Source: an uncultured Granulosicoccus sp. (GTDB taxonomy: Bacteria > Pseudomonadota > Gammaproteobacteria > Granulosicoccales > Granulosicoccaceae). From it: DNA of 64,000 bases. Under the pieces are notes generated by a model, which saw only the letters and a program-made list of their open reading frames with translations, ran no database searches and was not told where the DNA came from. The stretch is from assembly GCA_947495035.1 (NCBI GenBank), contig CANLXI010000001.1:62001-126000 (forward strand), written 5' to 3'. The translations under genes and the position numbers were made by a program. Positions 62,246 to 64,000 of this stretch are shown here, in pieces (position 1 is the stretch's first letter; every line of letters starts with the position of its first letter).

Positions 62246-63115
62246 ATGCGTGCTCGCTATTCGCTGTACCTCTTCACATTGCCGGCGCTTGCCGTTCTGT
62301 TTCTGTTCTTTGTTCATCCGATCATTCTGACGGCCGACATGAGCTTCACCAGCTTCAAGGGCATCGGTGAATCGAAGGATATCGGCTGGCGCAATTATGA
62401 GCGTATCTTCTCGCGTGTGCGCTATCTGGATTCCATCTGGATCACGCTGTTCTATACCCTGATAGTGGTACCGGCGCTGACGGTCACCGGTCTGTTCTTT
62501 GCGGCCATCCTTCATCGCTTGCCGGCCATCCGCAATTTCAGTCGTGCCGCACTCTATACACCGGCGATGATGAGTTTTGTGGTCATCGGCTATGTGTGGC
62601 AGTTCCTGTACTCGCCACTCAATGGCGGTATCAATGTGGCATTGCGCGATCTGGGGCTGGGTGCGCTCGAGCAGAACTGGCTGGGCAATCCGGACATTGC
62701 TCTGTTCTCGGTGGCTTTCGTGCAGGTGTGGATGTTCACCGGATTCACCTGCGCCATCTTTCTCGCAGGCTTTGCCGGTATTCCCGAAGAGATAGGCGAG
62801 GCGGGCCGCCTGGAAGGTGCGAGCTCCTGGCAGCGGTTCCGCTACCTTGAACTGCCACTGCTGGGGCCGTCGATTACCGTGTCTGTCATGCTGACCACCA
62901 TCGGTACGCTGAAGACGTTCGAGTTGCCCTTCATTCTGACCAACGGCGGGCCGGATGGGGCCACTCGAATGCTGTCGATCGAGATCATCGACAATCTGTT
63001 TGGTCAATACAAGTTCGGCTTCGCCAGTGCGTTGTCGATCATCATGCTGATCATCGTTCTGGCGGTGGCCTTTGTACAGAACACCGTACTGCGAGATCGG
63101 GAGCACACCTCATGA
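62246..63115 (+). CDS. ABC sugar transporter permease (MalF/UgpA type)
   Basis: The 289-residue inner-membrane permease has six helices and opens MRARYSLYLFTLPALAVLFLFFVHPI. The EAA loop that docks the ATPase is GIPEEIGEAGRLEGASSWQRFRYLELPLLGPS (about residues 183-214). TNGGPDGATRMLSIEIIDNLF near the end is typical of MalF-like subunits. It sits 64 bases after the binding-protein gene and overlaps the second permease by four bases. It forms a heterodimeric pore with that permease. Confidence 0.93.
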   Translation: MRARYSLYLFTLPALAVLFLFFVHPIILTADMSFTSFKGIGESKDIGWRNYERIFSRVRYLDSIWITLFYTLIVVPALTVTGLFFAAILHRLPAIRNFSRAALYTPAMMSFVVIGYVWQFLYSPLNGGINVALRDLGLGALEQNWLGNPDIALFSVAFVQVWMFTGFTCAIFLAGFAGIPEEIGEAGRLEGASSWQRFRYLELPLLGPSITVSVMLTTIGTLKTFELPFILTNGGPDGATRMLSIEIIDNLFGQYKFGFASALSIIMLIIVLAVAFVQNTVLRDREHTS

Positions 63116-63996
63116 ATGCACTCGGAAACAGCGTCAGGTCTGTTCGGCGTCAACGTGGCCTGAATCAGGAGTATTTTCTGAAGCGCTTGAGGTCTGTGCT
63201 GGCCCACGGCAGTGTGCTCATGCTGGTGCTGATCATGTTGCTGCCATTGTTCTATCTGGTGATGATGTCATTCAAGACATCCACCGAGATTGCCTCGGAC
63301 CCGCTCGGACTGCCATCGAGTCTCTACTGGGGCAACTACATGAAGGCATTGTCCTCCATGGGCTATGTACGTTCGGTGCTCAACTCGCTCGGCATCACGC
63401 TCTCGGTCATCGTGCTTGTCGTTCTGGCAGGAGCCATGGCGGCCTACCCGCTGGCGCGATTGCACAACCGGGTCAGTCGCACCATTGTCATGATCATGGC
63501 GCTGGGTCTGGCAACACCGAATTTCGTCACCATCACACCGATCTACGTCATCTTTCGTGACCTGGGGCTGCTCGACAGCTATCTGGGAATCGTGCTGGCA
63601 TTCACCGCCTTGAAGCTGCCTCTGGCCGTGTTCTTCTACACCAGCTTCATTGCGGCGATACCGATGGAACTGGAAGAGGCAGCTCGCCTGGATGATTGCT
63701 CCAACTGGCAGATCTTCTGGCACATCATCCGCCCCTTGCTGACACCGGTGACGGCCACATTGAGCCTGTTCGTCATGATCATGGTGTGGAACGATTTTGT
63801 CTATCCGCTGTTGCTGCTGACCGACAAGGACAAGCTGACAGTGATGATCGCGGTGTACAAGTTCGTCGGTAACACCGGCGTCGATCCGACCAAGCTGTTC
63901 CCGGCTGCGGTGCTGGGCTCCCTGCCTTTGTTGCTTCTCTTTGCATTCTTTCAGCGACAGATTCTCTCGGGTGCAACAGCCGGAGCAGTGAAATGA
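63112..63996 (+). CDS. ABC sugar transporter permease (MalG/UgpE type)
   Basis: The 294-residue permease has six helices after a basic N-terminus, then PLFYLVMMSFKTSTEIASDPLGLPSSLYWGNYMKAL (about 42-77). The EAA loop is AIPMELEEAARLDDCSNWQIFWHIIRPLLTPV (about 181-212). It pairs with the preceding permease. Its ATG overlaps that gene's stop as ATGA, and its own stop overlaps another ATG at 63993, so the operon continues out of the window. Confidence 0.93.
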   Translation: MNALGNSVRSVRRQRGLNQEYFLKRLRSVLAHGSVLMLVLIMLLPLFYLVMMSFKTSTEIASDPLGLPSSLYWGNYMKALSSMGYVRSVLNSLGITLSVIVLVVLAGAMAAYPLARLHNRVSRTIVMIMALGLATPNFVTITPIYVIFRDLGLLDSYLGIVLAFTALKLPLAVFFYTSFIAAIPMELEEAARLDDCSNWQIFWHIIRPLLTPVTATLSLFVMIMVWNDFVYPLLLLTDKDKLTVMIAVYKFVGNTGVDPTKLFPAAVLGSLPLLLLFAFFQRQILSGATAGAVK

Positions 63997-64000
63997 GTCT
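63993..64000 (+). CDS. Start of the next operon gene, cut by the window edge
   Basis: An ATGA overlap with the permease stop places an ATG at 63993, followed by AGT and two more bases. In this kind of operon the next gene is often the ATPase subunit or a catabolic enzyme. Nothing can be said about the product from eight bases. Confidence 0.45.

Overview
The window reads as a chromosomal segment of a free-living, probably marine or halotolerant gammaproteobacterium. The grounds are the rhlB / trxA-rho neighbourhood, the base composition (GC-rich by eye throughout), sucrose synthesis as a likely compatible-solute pathway, sulfatase plus sugar-ABC genes, and a two-cysteine DsrC with DsrM/DsrK. 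A Granulosicoccus- or Chromatiales-like host is a guess. Genes are dense, often overlap by 1-8 bases, and sit on both strands. I found no rRNA, tRNA, CRISPR array, insertion sequence or prophage.

Layout. 0-6 kb: housekeeping (isoaspartyl methyltransferase fragment, cold-shock protein, rhlB, trxA, rho, purD). 6-9.3 kb: a BenE-type transporter, a CitE-like lyase and a Bcr/CflA-type exporter in one operon. 9.5-18.5 kb: a signalling island. Here a five-gene minus-strand operon encodes a receiver-KaiA-like chimera, KaiB, KaiC, a PAS histidine kinase and a BLUF-CheB-CheR-PAS protein. It faces, and overlaps by 50 bases, a PAS-GGDEF-EAL protein. 18.6-23.6 kb: an SDR, a LysM protein and a glutamine-synthetase-like / FAD oxidase / glutamine-amidotransferase group that looks like gamma-glutamylated amine catabolism. 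23.9-28.4 kb: sucrose-phosphate synthase, sucrose phosphatase and a HisD paralogue. 28.5-34 kb: CbiX, DsrC, DsrM, DsrK, an S9 peptidase and a VOC protein.

34.2-37.6 kb: a secreted YD/Rhs-type protein with a C-terminal lipase domain, followed by an ankyrin lipoprotein (toxin/immunity-like). 37.6-41 kb: truncated haemoglobin, Rieske ferredoxin, CysG and a TrpD2-like protein. 41.1-47.9 kb: psuG and a psuK-like kinase separated by a plus-strand cassette of a DegT aminotransferase, an NRPS-like protein broken by an in-frame TGA, and a hydrolase. 48-53.4 kb: Lrp regulator, MscS channel, FadN-type beta-oxidation enzyme and NAD(P)HX repair enzyme. 53.5-60.8 kb: small hypotheticals, HIT, DUF2461, two transporters, a PhyH dioxygenase and a sulfatase. 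60.9-64 kb: a sugar-type ABC importer behind a promoter with three 20-bp-phased direct repeats.

The most interesting system is the kai operon. KaiB and KaiC keep their key residues. The third protein joins a complete receiver domain to a C-terminal region that resembles the KaiC-stimulating domain of KaiA, a protein otherwise associated with cyanobacteria. It is co-transcribed with a kinase and with a CheB/CheR protein whose BLUF domain has lost the photoactive tyrosine. This could be a clock or timer with its own phosphorelay, methylation and c-di-GMP outputs in a heterotroph.
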